Under the pieces are notes generated by a model. The model saw only the letters and a program-made list of their open reading frames with translations, did not search any database and was not told the DNA's origin. The translations under genes were made by a program, and so were the position numbers. Positions 35,189-46,461 of a stretch of DNA of 64,000 nt are shown one piece after another (within the stretch, counting starts at the first letter, position 1; every line of letters begins with the position of its first letter). This stretch comes from Amaranthus tricolor (Eukaryota > Streptophyta > Magnoliopsida > Caryophyllales > Amaranthaceae): positions 7,556,859-7,620,858 of the forward strand of contig NC_080049.1 of NCBI RefSeq assembly GCF_026212465.1. Reading direction: 5' to 3'.

Positions 35189-37046
35189 TTGGGCTATATA
35201 TTGCACTGCAAAAACTTGGAAAACCATGAAATAATTTTGTCTAAATGGCAGAGAGAATGCAATGTGACAAGAAAAACAATCAGACCAATCAGGGCACGAA
35301 CTACTGCAGTAGCAACACCAGGTGTAACAAAATCAATGTCAGACCAAAAGAAAACACTAAGAAAAGGCAGTGTTATAGTAACTGGTGCATCCTCTGGTCT
35401 AGGCCTTGCAGCTGCCAAAGCACTGGCCGAGACTGGAAAGTGGCACGTAATTATGGCGTGCAGGGACTTCCTTAAGGCCGAAAGAGCAGCCAAATCTGCT
35501 GGTATGTCCAAAGAGAATTACACCATAATGCACCTTGATCTTGCCTCTCTTGACAGTGTGAGGCAGTTTGTGAACAACTTTAGGCAATCAGGAAGGCCCC
35601 TTGATGTTTTGGTTTGCAATGCTGCTGTTTATCTTCCTACTGCTCGAGAACCTGCCTATACTGCTGATGGGTTTGAGCTCAGTGTTGGGACTAACCATCT
35701 CGGCCATTTCTTGCTCTCAAGGTTGTTGCTCGAGGACTTGAACAAGTCCGACTATCCTTCTAAAAGGGTAATCATAGTTGGATCTATAACAGGTAACTTA
35801 CACAAATCTGTCATTTAATATACTTCATATTGTTAGTGATCGATACAGTATTATGACATACTTCATATTGTTGGTGATCGATAGAGTATTCAGATCTATA
35901 ACAGGTAACTTGACTAATTTGTTTGCTTTTGGTTTGTTTGCCGGTCAAACAGTAAAAAAATGTGTTTAAATGACTTTTAAGTCATTTGAAAAGTTGACTG
36001 AATACATTAGCAGGTCAAATAAACAAACAACCATTTGCCAAACAAACTTATTGAATTGGAAAATTTGTATAAAATTTACATGATGTTAATAAAATAATTA
36101 ACTACCATTTGTATAAATTGAATCTCTTAGGTAACACAAACACATTGGCTGGGAAAGTGCCTCCAAAAGCGAACCTAGGAGACTTGAGGGGACTCGGAGG
36201 TGGATTGAATGGCTTAAACAGCTCTCCCATGATCGACGGAGGAGACTTTGACGGTGCCAAAGCGTACAAGGACAGCAAAGTCTGCAACATGCTCACAATG
36301 CAAGAATTCCATCGTCAATACCATGAAGAGACCGGTATCACATTTGCCTCTCTATACCCTGGCTGCATTGCCTCAACAGGACTGTTCAGAGAACATATCC
36401 CTTTATTTAGGCTTCTTTTCCCTCCTTTCCAAAAGTTCATCACAAAGGGCTTTGTCTCTGAAGATGAAGCTGGAAGAAGACTTGCCCAAGTAAGATCATT
36501 AGACTATATGGCTAATTACTGTCAAAGAACCAACTCAACCAAAAGTATAAGATGATGGTTGAATAACCAGGATATGTTATACTCTAACACGTCCCCTCAC
36601 ATAAGAGCCCTTTGGCTAGAAGTGTAGATGCAAGTATGCAACACAAGCTCTCCTCATACATGGCACTCAATATTTCACTTTAAATAAAGGGTGGTTGAGT
36701 TTCGAACCCGTGGCCTCTTGTCACGCTGGCTTCAAAGAACCAACTCAACCAAAAGCTTAAACTGATGGTTGACGTCCCAGGATATTTTATATATACTCTA
36801 ACAATTACTTATACATTTTGATTATTATACAATCACGGGAAACTTTCATTCACTTAGTTCATAACCTTTTTTGGTTGTTGTATGATTCAGGTTGTGAGTG
36901 ACCCAAGTTTAACAAAATCAGGTGTATATTGGAGTTGGAACAAGGATTCGGCCTCATTCGAGAATCAGCTTTCTCAAGAAGCCAGTGATCCGGAAAAGGC
37001 CAAGAGAGTCTGGGAGATTAGTGAAAAACTAGTTGGTTTAGCTTAG
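33697..37046 (+). CDS. POR: Light-dependent NADPH:protochlorophyllide oxidoreductase, plastid precursor, 402 aa
   Basis: Coding exons are 33697-33750, 34135-34233, 35252-35792, 36131-36489 and 36891-37046; all splice sites are GT-AG and frame is kept. The enzyme reduces the C17-C18 double bond of protochlorophyllide to chlorophyllide in plastids, using NADPH and light. Residues 1-65 are Ser- and basic-rich and begin [12 protein letters not shown], like known POR transit peptides. The short-chain dehydrogenase fold shows TGASSGLG (95-102) for [23 protein letters not shown], and the catalytic pair Tyr277/Lys281 in AYKDSKVCN. The carboxy end SEKLVGLA matches the family. Length agrees with the usual 395-405 residues. 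Whether it corresponds to PORA, B or C cannot be told by eye. Confidence 0.97.
34360..34661. mobile_element. Foldback MITE, family A, copy 3
   Basis: The left arm (GAAAAATTAACGTAAATAAT, then TTTTGATTAACCATGAATAAT) and the right arm (ATTATTCATGGTTAATCAAAAG, then GTATTATTCGTCATAATTTTTCC) are inverted relatives. It lies in intron 2 of POR and shares its arm words with the copies at 320-1266 and 7931-8366. Confidence 0.75.
35154..35190. repeat. (ATT)n microsatellite in POR intron 2
   Basis: About eleven ATT units, 60 bp before the exon 3 acceptor. An open frame runs through it but is intronic. Confidence 0.95.
35917..36050. mobile_element. Small MITE remnant in POR intron 3
   Basis: GTTTGTTTGCCGGTCAAAC near 35933 and GGTCAAATAAACAAACAACC near 36014 are inverted relatives, with a hairpin (TGACTTTTAAGTCA) in the centre. 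The pattern GTTTG...CAAAC suggests hAT-type MITE ends. Limits are approximate. Confidence 0.5.
36512..36805. repeat. Interspersed repeat in POR intron 4 with direct terminal copies
   Basis: The phrase CAAAGAACCAACTCAACCAAAAG followed by TGATGGTTGA...CAGGATAT occurs twice, at about 36523 and 36732. Between the copies are CTCTAACACGTCCCCTCACA and TTTCGAACCCGTGGC, the latter resembling a tRNA box B (GGTTCGAANCC). This suggests a short retroposon or a solo repeat pair; the class is not decided. Confidence 0.5.
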
Positions 37047-37370
37047 TATCTTAAGGAAATATCACAAATTTTATCACAGAATTGTGCAAATGTGAGAGAA
37101 GTTAGCATCCAAATTTCTGGGGTTTTAGATAGGCCTGATATGATTGTGATTTTGCGCAGTTTGTAAGTAGTTTTCTTTTTCGGATTCGTAATAAAAACCT
37201 TCTAATCCCTTTGATAAATTGAAGATGTCCCTCAAATTGAATATAGGACAAAAAAGCAACATAGTCTTCAATAGTGCCACACAAGAATGAATAGAAAGCT
37301 ATGGCATGCCCGCAATGTTGCCATTCATATCCCAATTTCTACAAGAACATGTCTTCCTTTCCAAATCAAA
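37047..37370 (+). other. 3' UTR and flank of POR
   Basis: No coding block follows the TAG stop. A poly(A) site was not assigned. The flank runs directly into a retrotransposon relic. Confidence 0.5.
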
Positions 37371-37373
37371 TAT

Positions 37374-37876
37374 ACTCTTGTTGTTGATTATGTTTTCGAA
37401 TGGTTGGAGACCATGCCACCAAGACCAATGATGCACGAGTCATAACCAAGTTCTTCAAAAAAATAATTTTTCCATGCATAGGTTCTCTTTGAGTACTCCT
37501 AAGTGATAATGAGACTCATTTTGTTAAGCAGATTTTTGAGACCCATTTTTAGAAAGTATGGGTCCAATATGGACTTATTTTGCCTTATCATCCTAAAACC
37601 AATGGAGAAGTTGAGGTTTACAATTGCAAGCTAAAAATCATTCTTAAAAAATAGTGCACAAGTCTCAAAAGTATTCGTGATCTTAATAGCTTGATGAACA
37701 ACTTAAAGAACCCTATTGTGATTACACCTTTTCGTTTGATCAATGAGTAGCAATGTCATCTTCTAGTGGAACTTTAACACAAAGTTCACAGGGCAATTAG
37801 ATATCTTAAATTTGATTTAAAAACTACGGATAAGAAGAGACTCCTTTATATAAATGAGCTTGGTGAGATTTGTATG
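37374..37876 (+). pseudogene. Ty3/gypsy integrase fragment, left part
   Basis: Frames give TLVVDYVFEWLE, then TNDARVITKFFKKIIFPCIG and LPYHPKTNGEVEVYNCKLK, the core and carboxy side of a Ty3/gypsy integrase (HPQTNGQVE-type motif). RAIRYLKFDLK...KRLLYINELGEICM follows at the end, typical of Athila/Tat-type elements. Stops and frameshifts break it. The reading continues across the copia insertion into 43335-43650. Confidence 0.75.
37872..37876. repeat. Left target-site duplication GTATG
   Basis: The five bases before the left LTR equal the five bases after the right LTR (43330-43334). Confidence 0.95.
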
Positions 37877-38556
37877 TGATAAAACAAACATACTAGGGTC
37901 TAAAGTTTCAATCTTTATCCTTAGAATACATCCAAGACCAATGGCAAGGGTGTTCAATGCAAGTAAACAACACTTCAATAATAAGCAATGAGAAACAATA
38001 AGAAAGAAAGCAAAATCAAAGACTCAACATTTACGAGGTTCACCCCAATGTGGGCTACGCCCTCGATGGTGGTTAGCTTGCTTGATTATGTGAAGAAACA
38101 ATGGAGTTCTCGAGAACTCTTACAATGAAGTATTACACTTGGAGAAGATAAAGAAGATGGATTTGTGTTTTTCTAGGGTTTGAATCAACATTGAAGTGAG
38201 TGTATGAGACTCTTATTTATAGTAGTAGTCGTATACCAATGATTGGGCAAAGGCCCACATTAAAACATTCCCGTAAAACTTATCGCGCAAGAAAACAGAG
38301 TGCATTTTGTACCCTCGCTCGACCGGTCGAGCGAAATGGCCTTGGTCGAGCGGTTTTGTATTCCAGTCGAGCGGCAGATCAGAATGCTCACTAATCTGGT
38401 CGAGCCAACTGGCTCGATCAAGCATGCCACAATGTGGGTCGAGCAGCTCATCAGAAAGCCCATAATGACTCCCACATCATCATACACATACATACACACA
38501 CCACCAACCTCATCATACACCATTGGTGCACTCAAAGCCACACCAAAACTCCAACA
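37877..38556 (-). repeat. 3' LTR of the copia element
   Basis: 680 bp. It contains TATAAATA (minus strand, 38214-38221) as a likely promoter and a cluster of palindromic TCGAGC words including GCTCGACCGGTCGAGC (38311-38326). Confidence 0.93.
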
Positions 38557-38669
38557 ATCTCCACCTTGACTTGAGTTCACCAAGATCACACACTACCTCC
38601 AAGACACTCCAACTACACACTACAAACAATCAAACAAGTAACACACCACATAAATGTCCCTTAGGGGCT

Positions 38670-40167
38670 TCACATCAAGCAAGCTTCTAAACCAATCAAG
38701 TTCACACATAGAGTGCACTTGTCAGTCGGCAACGGCTTCGTCATCATGTCGGCCGGATTATCATCAGTGCTTATGTTTGCTAAGTGCACTCTTTTGTGCC
38801 CAACTTCATCTCGGATGAAGTTATATTTGATGTCGATGTGCTTGGTTCTTCGATGAAAAGTGTTTTGATTTATTGCCAAATGAATGGCACTTTCATTATC
38901 ACAATGAACACGCACCAAGGTCATCTCAGGGCACATCTCACCAACCAACCCTTTAAGCCACTTTGCCTCTTTAAATGACTCGATAGCTATAATACTCTGC
39001 TTCGGTGGTGGACATGGCGACCTCACTTTAGAGCAACGATTGCCAACTCACCGCCGTTTCACCCAATGTAAAAACATTTCCCGAGGTAGATTTTCTAGTA
39101 TCCAAGTCACCCGCATAGTTGGAATCACAATACCCAATCAACCCACTTGAATTTTTCCCAAACTTGAAACAAACATTTGAGGTTCCCTTCAAGTACCTTA
39201 ACAACCACTTTAGCACTTCCCAATGACCCTTACCCAGATTTGACATATATCGGCTCACCATGCTAACTGCTTGAGCAATATCGGGCCTAGAGCAAACCAC
39301 GGCATACATAATGCTACCAACTGCGCAAGTGTAAGGAATTTCATCCATTTGTTCTTCTTCTTCTTTTGTTTGAGGACATAGCTTCTTAGATAGCTTGAAA
39401 TGAGAAGCTAGAGGCATAGATACACTCTTTGCATTGCCCATGGAGAATTTTCTTAATACCTTCTCAATGTACCTCCTTTGACTAAGGTACAAGATGCCTT
39501 TTGCCCTATCCCTCAATATCTCTATTCCAAGTATCTTCTTGGCTTCACCAAGATCTTTCATGTCGAACTCACTTGAAAGTAACACCTTCAAATTCTCCAC
39601 CTCAAACAAATCTCTACATGATATAAGCATGTCATCAACATAAAGGATCAAATATATAGTAGACCCACTATCAAGCTTCTTAAGATAGACACAACTATCA
39701 TAGGAGCTCCTTGTAAAATCATGTGAAAGCATAAACGAATCAAATTTCTTGTACCATTGTCTAGGCGATTGTTTTAGGCCATACAATAACTTCTTCAAAC
39801 GGCACACATGACTTTCTTTACCTTTAACTTCAAAACCCTCCGGTTGCTTCATAAAGATCTCTTCCTCCAACTCTCCATGTAAGAAAGCGGTCTTCACATC
39901 CAATTGATGTAACTCAAGACCCTCCATAGCTACAATAGCTAACAAAGTCCTAATGGAAGAATGCTTCACAACTGGTAAGAAAACCTCATGAAAATCTATC
40001 CTCTCACCTTGAGTGAACCCCTTTGCCACAACTCTTGCTTTGTATACCGGAGCACTTGTGCTAGTTGATCCCTCTTTCTTCTTGAAAACCCATTTACACC
40101 CCACAACTTTCTTGTTTCTAGGTGCTTCAACGATAACCCAAGTCTTGTTCTTTGCAAGAGACTCCAT
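38670..40167 (-). pseudogene. Copia reverse transcriptase and RNase H (broken)
   Basis: The frame 40167-39028 carries NKTWVIVEAPRNKKVVGCKW, then HQLDVKTAFLHGELEEEIFM and the catalytic YVDDM box, followed by the RNase H start (GYCDSNYAGDLDTRKSTSG). A stop after AVSWQSLL ends it. The RNase H tail continues in another frame (about 39026-38670) with LVRVHCDNESAIHLAINQ and HIDIKYNFIRDEV. The amino side is separated from integrase by stops. This is the best-preserved coding part of the element. Confidence 0.9.
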
Positions 40168-40368
40168 CTCTTACTTCATAGCTAGTAGCCACTTGCTTGA
40201 GTCGTTTGAGGCCATAGCCTCCTTGTAAGAATTTGGATCATTCACACTCTCCACCTCACTAACAATAGTGAGGGCATAGGCCACATAGTCACACTCCTCT
40301 ATGTACCTTCTTTGGGGTATAATTTTCATCTTTACTCTTTAAGTGGGCAAGACAGTTTCTTTTCCATG

Positions 40369-40689
40369 TCAAGCATCATCATCAGTTTCATCAATATTGG
40401 GAGGCTCCACATCCTCTTGAGTGTCATCGAATGTAGCTACATTGTTAGTAAGAGTGCTCTTCACAGTAGAAGTAACCAATGCATTCTCATCAAAAACTAC
40501 ATCCCTAGAAGTAATGATCTTTTTAGTCTTCTCACACCACACCCTGTATCCCTTTACACCCAAACCATAGCCCATGAAAATACATTTTCTAGCTCTAGGT
40601 TCAAGTTTTCCCTCACTCACATGAATATAGGCAGGACAACCAAATACTCCAAAATAAGAATAATCAACCGGTGAATTATACCATACCTC
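40369..40689 (-). pseudogene. Copia integrase-RT linker
   Basis: Frame with VSEGKLEPRARKCIFMGYGL, the conserved segment between integrase and reverse transcriptase, followed by an acidic variable stretch. It is cut from integrase by a TAG at 40690-40692 and ends before the RT frame. Confidence 0.8.
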
Positions 40690-42216
40690 CTATGGGGACT
40701 TGAAGTTCAATGCGGTGTGTGGAGATCGGTTCACTAAGTAGCATGCCGTAGAAACGGCTTCGGCCCAAAACCTCTTGCTCAACTTAGCTTGTGCGATCAT
40801 ACTCCTAGCCCTTTCCAACAATGTCTTGTTCATCCTTTCGGCTACACCATTTTGTTGAGGCCTTCCAACACATGTTCTATGCCTCACTATACCTTCCTTG
40901 GTGCAATATTGAAGAAACTTCTTATCAAAAAACTCAAGACCATTAGCCGTTCTCAATGTCTTGATGCTCTTCCCGGTTTTCTTCTCAATCATGGTCTTCC
41001 AGTCAACGAAGACATCAAATACATCATCTTTGTGCTTGATGAAATGGTACCAAACCTTCCTTGAGTAGTTGTACCCACCAAGTGAGGTCTTCCTAGAAGG
41101 CCCCCAACGATCGGAATGAATATAATCAAGGATTCCCTTGGTGTTGTGGATAGCTGGTTTGAAAATCACTCTCTTATGCTTCCTATACACACAATGTTCG
41201 CAAAAGCCAAGATTTCTAAGTTTCTTTCCTCCAAACGAGCCTTGCTTGCTCAACTCATGCATACCACTCTCACTCATATGACCTAACCTCAAGTGCCACA
41301 ATTTGGTCTCTTCATCGAACATGATACTTGTGGCGACATTCACGGAGCCGGAGATCGTAGAACCCTCTAGAGTATACAAACTCCCATTCATTTTCCCCTT
41401 CATCACAATTGGTGACCCTCTTATGACCTTCAACACTCCACCTTGACAAGCAATCTTACAACCATTCTTGTCTAAAGTACCCAATGAAATCAAGTTTTTC
41501 TTCAACCCGGGAACATGCCTAACATGGGACAAAGTTCTCACCATACCATCAAACATTTTTATTTGAATACTCCCAACACCAAAAATATTGCAAGTTGCAT
41601 TATTGCCCATAGTGACATTCCCTCCATCTACCTTTTCATAGGTAGTGAATAATCCCTTGTTGGGTGTCATATGGAAAAAACACCCGGAATCAAGAATCCA
41701 TTCATTCTCACCCTTATACTCATGTGTGGCAACCAAAACGCCACCATCATCACTAGCATTCGCATAGCTAGCCTCGACACTACTAGAGCCTTCCTTAGAC
41801 CTCTCCTCATGATTGGAATGCTTCTTTTTCCACTTCCAACAATCTTTCTTGATGTGACCTTTGAGCTTGCAACAGTTGCAAGTTTTGTTCTTGTTTGAAC
41901 TTCTAGACTTTGACCTACTTTTACCCTTGCTATCACTACCATAAGTAGAACCCTTATCATTGGCTCTACCTCTCACATACAAACCGTCATTTAAGGTACT
42001 AGATGACTTACTTGAAAATTGTGTATCTATCAAGTCCTTTTGGGTCAAGGTATTTTTAACATCATCACTACTCAAATTGTCTGTACCATAGAGCAAGGTC
42101 TCCCTAAATGCATGTAAGAAGGTGGTAATGAACACAACAATAAATGGCCAAATCCTCATCATCAAGTTTAACATCAATATTTTGCAAGTCCATGACAATG
42201 AAATAAAATTCATCAA
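40690..42216 (-). pseudogene. Copia zinc knuckle, protease and integrase (mutated)
   Basis: In order: the zinc knuckle CNCCKLKGHIKKDC; the protease site in WILDSGCFFHMTP; the integrase zinc region with LWHLRLGHMSESGM and CEHC; and the integrase core. The core keeps the first Asp (HSDRWGPS) and the Glu (QQNGVAERMN). The second Asp of the expected RTDNG box is Ala (LRTANGLEF), and about ten residues are missing around GGYNYSRKVW. Integrase should therefore be inactive. The first ~35 residues of this frame overlap the gag frame and are not the native reading. Confidence 0.9.
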
Positions 42217-42580
42217 GATGGGGTTTAAGGGGTTTACCTTCCTCCGATCGGAGATCGTAGAGTCTACTCTTCAAGAGTAGCCGGTTGGTCACGCTCTTTG
42301 CCATATAAAGAGACTTCAACTTCTCCCATATCCTTTTAGAGGTAGTCTCCTTCAGAACTTCTCTCAAAACTTCATTTGAGAGAGATAGTTGGATAGCCGA
42401 TAGAGACTTAGCATCCATTTCTTCCCATTTTGCATCACTTACTCTAATAGGTTTCTTGTCTTCACCTTTAAGGGCCTTGTGCACCCCATTTTGTATCAAG
42501 ATTGCTTTCATCTTAACTTGCCACAAGCCAAAGTTTACACTCCTATCAAACTTCTCAATATCCAGCTTCATTGAAGACAT
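42104..42580 (-). pseudogene. Copia gag amino-terminal region
   Basis: It starts MSSMKLDIEKFDRSVNFGLW about 70 bp inside the 5' LTR and shows the UBN2-type gag region (KRIWEKLKSLYMAKSVTNRL, LKPHLDEFYFIVMDLQNIDV). A frameshift near 42150 breaks it; the continuation is in the frame of 40690-42216. Confidence 0.88.
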
Positions 42581-42637
42581 GTTTCCACAAGTTTTGCACT
42601 CTTAAACACTCCCAAACACCAACAAAAAGCCTTAAGC

Positions 42638-42649
42638 TCTGATAGTAAT
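42638..42649 (-). other. Primer-binding site of the copia element
   Basis: Read on the minus strand directly inside the 5' LTR: TACTATCAGAGC, two mismatches from the usual TGGTATCAGAGC complementary to initiator tRNA-Met. Confidence 0.8.
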
Positions 42650-43329
42650 TGATAAAACAAACACACTAGGGTCTAAAGTTTCAATCTTTATCCCTAGAAT
42701 ACACCCAAGACCAATGGCAAGGGTGTTCAATGCAAGTAAATAACACTTCTATAATAAGCAATGAGAAACAATAAGAAAGAAAGCAAAATCAAAGACTCAA
42801 CATTTACGAGGTTCACCCCAATGTGGGCTACGTCCTCGGTGGTCGTTAGCTTGCTTGATTATGTGAAGAAACAATGGACTTCTCGAGAACTCTTACAATG
42901 AAGTATTACACTTGGAGAAGATAAAGAAGATGGGTTGGTGTTTTTCTAGGGTTTGAATCAACAGTGAAGTGAGTGTATGAGACTCTTATTTATAGTAGTA
43001 GCCGTATAACAATGATTGGGCAAAGGCCCACATTAAAACATTCCCGTAAAACTTATCGCGCAAGAAAACAGAGTGCATTCTGGACCCTCGCTCGACCGGT
43101 CGAGCGAAATGGCCTTGGTCGAGCGGTTTTGTATTCCAGTCGAGCGGCAGATCAGAATGCTCACTGATCTGGTCGAGCCAACTGGCTCGGTCGAGCATGC
43201 CACAGTGTGGGTCGAGCGGCTCATCAGAATGCCCATAATGACTCCCACATCATCATACACACACATGCACACACCACCAACCTCATCATACACCATTGGT
43301 ACATTCAAAGTCACACCAAAACTCCAACA
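42650..43329 (-). repeat. 5' LTR of the copia element
   Basis: 680 bp, the same ends as the other LTR, with TATAAATA at 42987-42994 (minus strand). It should hold the promoter of the element. Confidence 0.93.
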
Positions 43330-43334
43330 GTATG
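43330..43334. repeat. Right target-site duplication GTATG
   Basis: Matches 37872-37876 exactly. Confidence 0.95.
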
Positions 43335-43650
43335 GATGCTTATGAAAGTGTTTTTTTTACAAAAAAAAGATCGAAAAGTGGCACAATAAATGTATTATCA
43401 AGTGTGAGTTTACGGTGAAGAACAAGTTTTAATATACAACTCACGTATGAAACTTTACTTGATAAGTTAGAGATTTAAGTGGTCAGAACCCTAAATTGTC
43501 ACAAAGACGTTTCCATATGATTCAGTTGAGGTTAAAGGTCCTCACAACACGTTTAAAATGTGTGGGCAGAGAGTGAACACTACTTTGTAGGTGAGCCAAT
43601 TGAAATCATGGATGTAATGTTCGTCAATACTGATTTCCCTTCATCTTATC
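43335..43650 (+). pseudogene. Ty3/gypsy integrase fragment, right part
   Basis: The reading continues the fragment at 37374-37876: ICM followed here by DAYES, and later EHYFVGEPIEIMDVMFVNTD, the tail typical of Athila-type pol. Removing the copia element and one GTATG joins the two parts. Several stops are present. Confidence 0.7.
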
Positions 43651-45510
43651 GTGAGTCGAACTATAATCATTAAACAAGCGCTTTACAGGAGACAACTCAT
43701 ATTTTTAATAGTGTATTTTCACTTTTTTATTATAATGTATTTTCACTTGAAGTTTTTTTTTCGTATTCTTTATATAATAGTTTTTTGGGAAACAAGTTGC
43801 GATTTTATAAAATTGAGAAGTATATTTACAGCCTTGAAAACAAAGAACTCCATTTGTCCTATTTAATTTGCACTTCTTTTATAGAGATATAAATATTAAT
43901 TTATAATGTGCAAACAAGACAAATAATAAGTGGAGTAAGGAGAGAGAATAGATTTATGAACGAGAATAAAAGAAAATTATAAAAACTATTATAAAAAAAA
44001 TTAATACTGGACAACCTAAATGGAACAACCCAAAACACTAGTTTTGTGCATATTTAATGAGACAAAAGAAGCATAGAGTAGAGTATAAATATATTGTCTC
44101 TGTCTCTATGATTTAGCATTATTTTTTATTTGAAATTATTCATTTTATATTGCGTTATATTTTCATTTGGATAAGGTCCACTATTTATTTTAAAATTTAA
44201 TTCATACATTATAATCTTATAATTTAACCCATATAATTTATCATCTCTCTTTATTTATTACTTCTACTGTACATCTTCTTAGAAAATACTATATTTTTCT
44301 TTGATAATATCATATAGTACAAATGTTGAAGTGACCATAGTTCCCATCCTTGTTTACGAGAGTTAGGATTATCTTCATTACTTAAAATGTAATTAAGGAT
44401 TTATTACTCAATCTAATGGCTATAAATATTTGATGGAATTTTAATAGAGAAATTTTGATATTTTATTTTTTATTCTAACATAGATGTTGAAATCCTAACA
44501 TAAATAATTGACAAAAAGCAAAGGAGAAGATCATAGTACCTTTAAGAGTAATGCTCTAATCAGTTACAGAAGACGACATAGGTTCCATGTACAACACGAT
44601 CAATTAATTAATTGAAAGTTATCATAAATCACAGGAAAAGCTAAAGATGACAGACATGAATGTTAACCCATGATGCCATGATGGAAATTGGAAATTGGAA
44701 ATATATTTGACTTTATGGTCCTTTTTGTCATCACGCCCAAGCTTAAAATTATTAATAAGCATGAATTAAATTAATGAAAATGGCATACATGATTGCTACT
44801 CACAATGTTTCAGGATGTTGGTTATACCCAAACCCGGATGCGTTGCTACACACGTATAATTTTTTAGAACTTGATATTTATAAATACACTTTATAAAAAA
44901 TATATAAATATATATATTAAAATTTTATACATCGAGATAAATCTAATAAGAACATATAAATATATTTTAGCTTCTTTATATCCATAAAAAATCATATTTA
45001 AATTTCTTTTTTCATGTACAAATATTCAAAACTAACAAATAATATGAAAAGATGGGAGCAGAAGGATGGTTGTTTATGCCTTGCAACTAAGCAAAATTTC
45101 ATCTGGTAAATCTCATGTTTTTACTTCTTCCATGTGACTTTTTTATCCTCGCCCACTCTCCTTGGTGGGGCATGTGTATAATACTTTGAACATTTCACAA
45201 TATTTGCTTACATATGATTTTTTATGCAATTTAATATTTTATTTTGATAATTTTTATATTGAATTATGCACATGTAAAAATTATAAAAAGTTAATATTAT
45301 GAAAGTATACGATTAGACGATTCAAACAAGATCTCATTTGATTGTATTTTTTCTTACACATTAATCACAATATATAAAATAAGCTTGAACAATGAATAGT
45401 ATCATCTATACTTAGTGCTTACCATATGTAGCGACTATTTCATAATGGAGGAAGCATGTCCCCTACCCACCTCCCTCCGAGACTCTAACTTGTGCATGAT
45501 ACTGGGTTAA
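43651..45510. other. A/T-rich intergenic DNA
   Basis: No gene recognised. A segment near 44095-44290 has the composition of a decayed MITE but ends were not found. Otherwise nothing. Confidence 0.5.
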
Positions 45511-45512
45511 TT

Positions 45513-46370
45513 ACTACAAAAAATTACATCTACCTACACTTATTAATCCACGCTTAATTAAGTGTGGTAAGATATTTGTATTTTGCCACGTTATTAAGTG
45601 TGTGTGGGGAAAAACATACCTTACACAAATATATCAAATTGGGGTTAATCTTACCCACACTTATTAAGTGTGGCTATTGGCTATAAGTATAATTGTTCAC
45701 GCTTATAACCGTGGGTAAGCCTAATTAAAACAATGTTTTAAAAAAACTCAAATGTTAGGCGCGGTATTACTTAATATACCATAACCCTTCATCTTCCTCC
45801 ATTCTTTCCCTGCTAATGGCGCTTCATACCCATTTTTGCCCTAGTTTTCGTTGTTTCACGCCTCGGAATTCTTCATCATTTTTATATTTATTTTTTTCGT
45901 TTTTGTTTGAATTTTGTTTCCTTTACCGTAATTCAAAATGTGTATATGATTTTGATTTGGATTTCTAAGGTTGTATTGTACGTAATAAAATGTTCATTTG
46001 TTTTGATTTTGATTCGTGATGTTTCTTTGTAATCGAAAATTTGATTTGTATCTCTTTCATTTGTAATAGGATTTTGTTTTTTTATGTGGTATTGTGATGT
46101 TGTGTTGTTGATCTGCTGTTGATCTGTTGTTGATTGATTTGCCTAGTTGTGTTAAATTAGCCAAATTAGATGTTGCTTTCCTGCATATGCGTCAATATTC
46201 TGAATAAATTTGATTATTGTTACCTAATTTTTGTATGAATTTATTGTTACTTGTGTTGTTAAGCTATTAATTGTGCTAAATTAGCCAAATTGATTAATCT
46301 GTTTCTAATTGATTGTTGCAATACTCGATTAGATTATGGTTACCTAATTTTCTGTATGAATTTATGATCG
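45513..46370. mobile_element. Possible CACTA-type terminal fragment
   Basis: ACTACAAAAAATTAC at 45513 resembles the CACTACAAAAA end of CACTA elements without its first C. It is followed by a sub-terminal array of CACTTATTAAGTGTGG-like palindromes (about 45538, 45565, 45590, 45655 and related words near 45695). A C/T-rich leader-like block follows (about 45785-45860). No transposase and no second end were found, so this would be one end only. Confidence 0.4.
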
Positions 46371-46461
46371 GCCCAAAATGACCTTAATGTTGTTGATTTA
46401 TTTTAAAGGGTCTGTACTTGAAGCTGAATTTGAGTTTAGGAAACTAATCAAGTAAGTTAAT

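Larger units (their letters stand above)
37877..43329 (-). mobile_element. Ty1/copia LTR retrotransposon, structurally complete, coding region broken
   Basis: Two 680-bp LTRs (37877-38556 and 42650-43329) begin TGATAAAACA and end CTCCAACA on the plus strand, and a GTATG duplication flanks the element. On the coding (minus) strand, TACTATCAGAGC next to the right LTR is a near-match to the usual initiator-tRNA-Met primer site TGGTATCAGAGC. A purine-rich AAGGTGGAGAT lies next to the left LTR. Gene order is gag, protease, integrase, reverse transcriptase, RNase H, as in Ty1/copia. The LTRs differ at about 27 positions by eye (about 4%), so the insertion is fairly young. Stops, frameshifts and an integrase deletion mean this copy cannot be autonomous. 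Confidence 0.95.

Noticed and set aside
35126..35251. Use of an ATG at 35126 as the POR start
   Set aside because: This runs through an ATT microsatellite within intron 2; two upstream exons encode a proper transit peptide and join in frame at 35252.
38200..38590. Small open frames in the LTR, repeated at 42973-43345
   Set aside because: They occur identically in both LTRs and do not resemble any retrotransposon protein.
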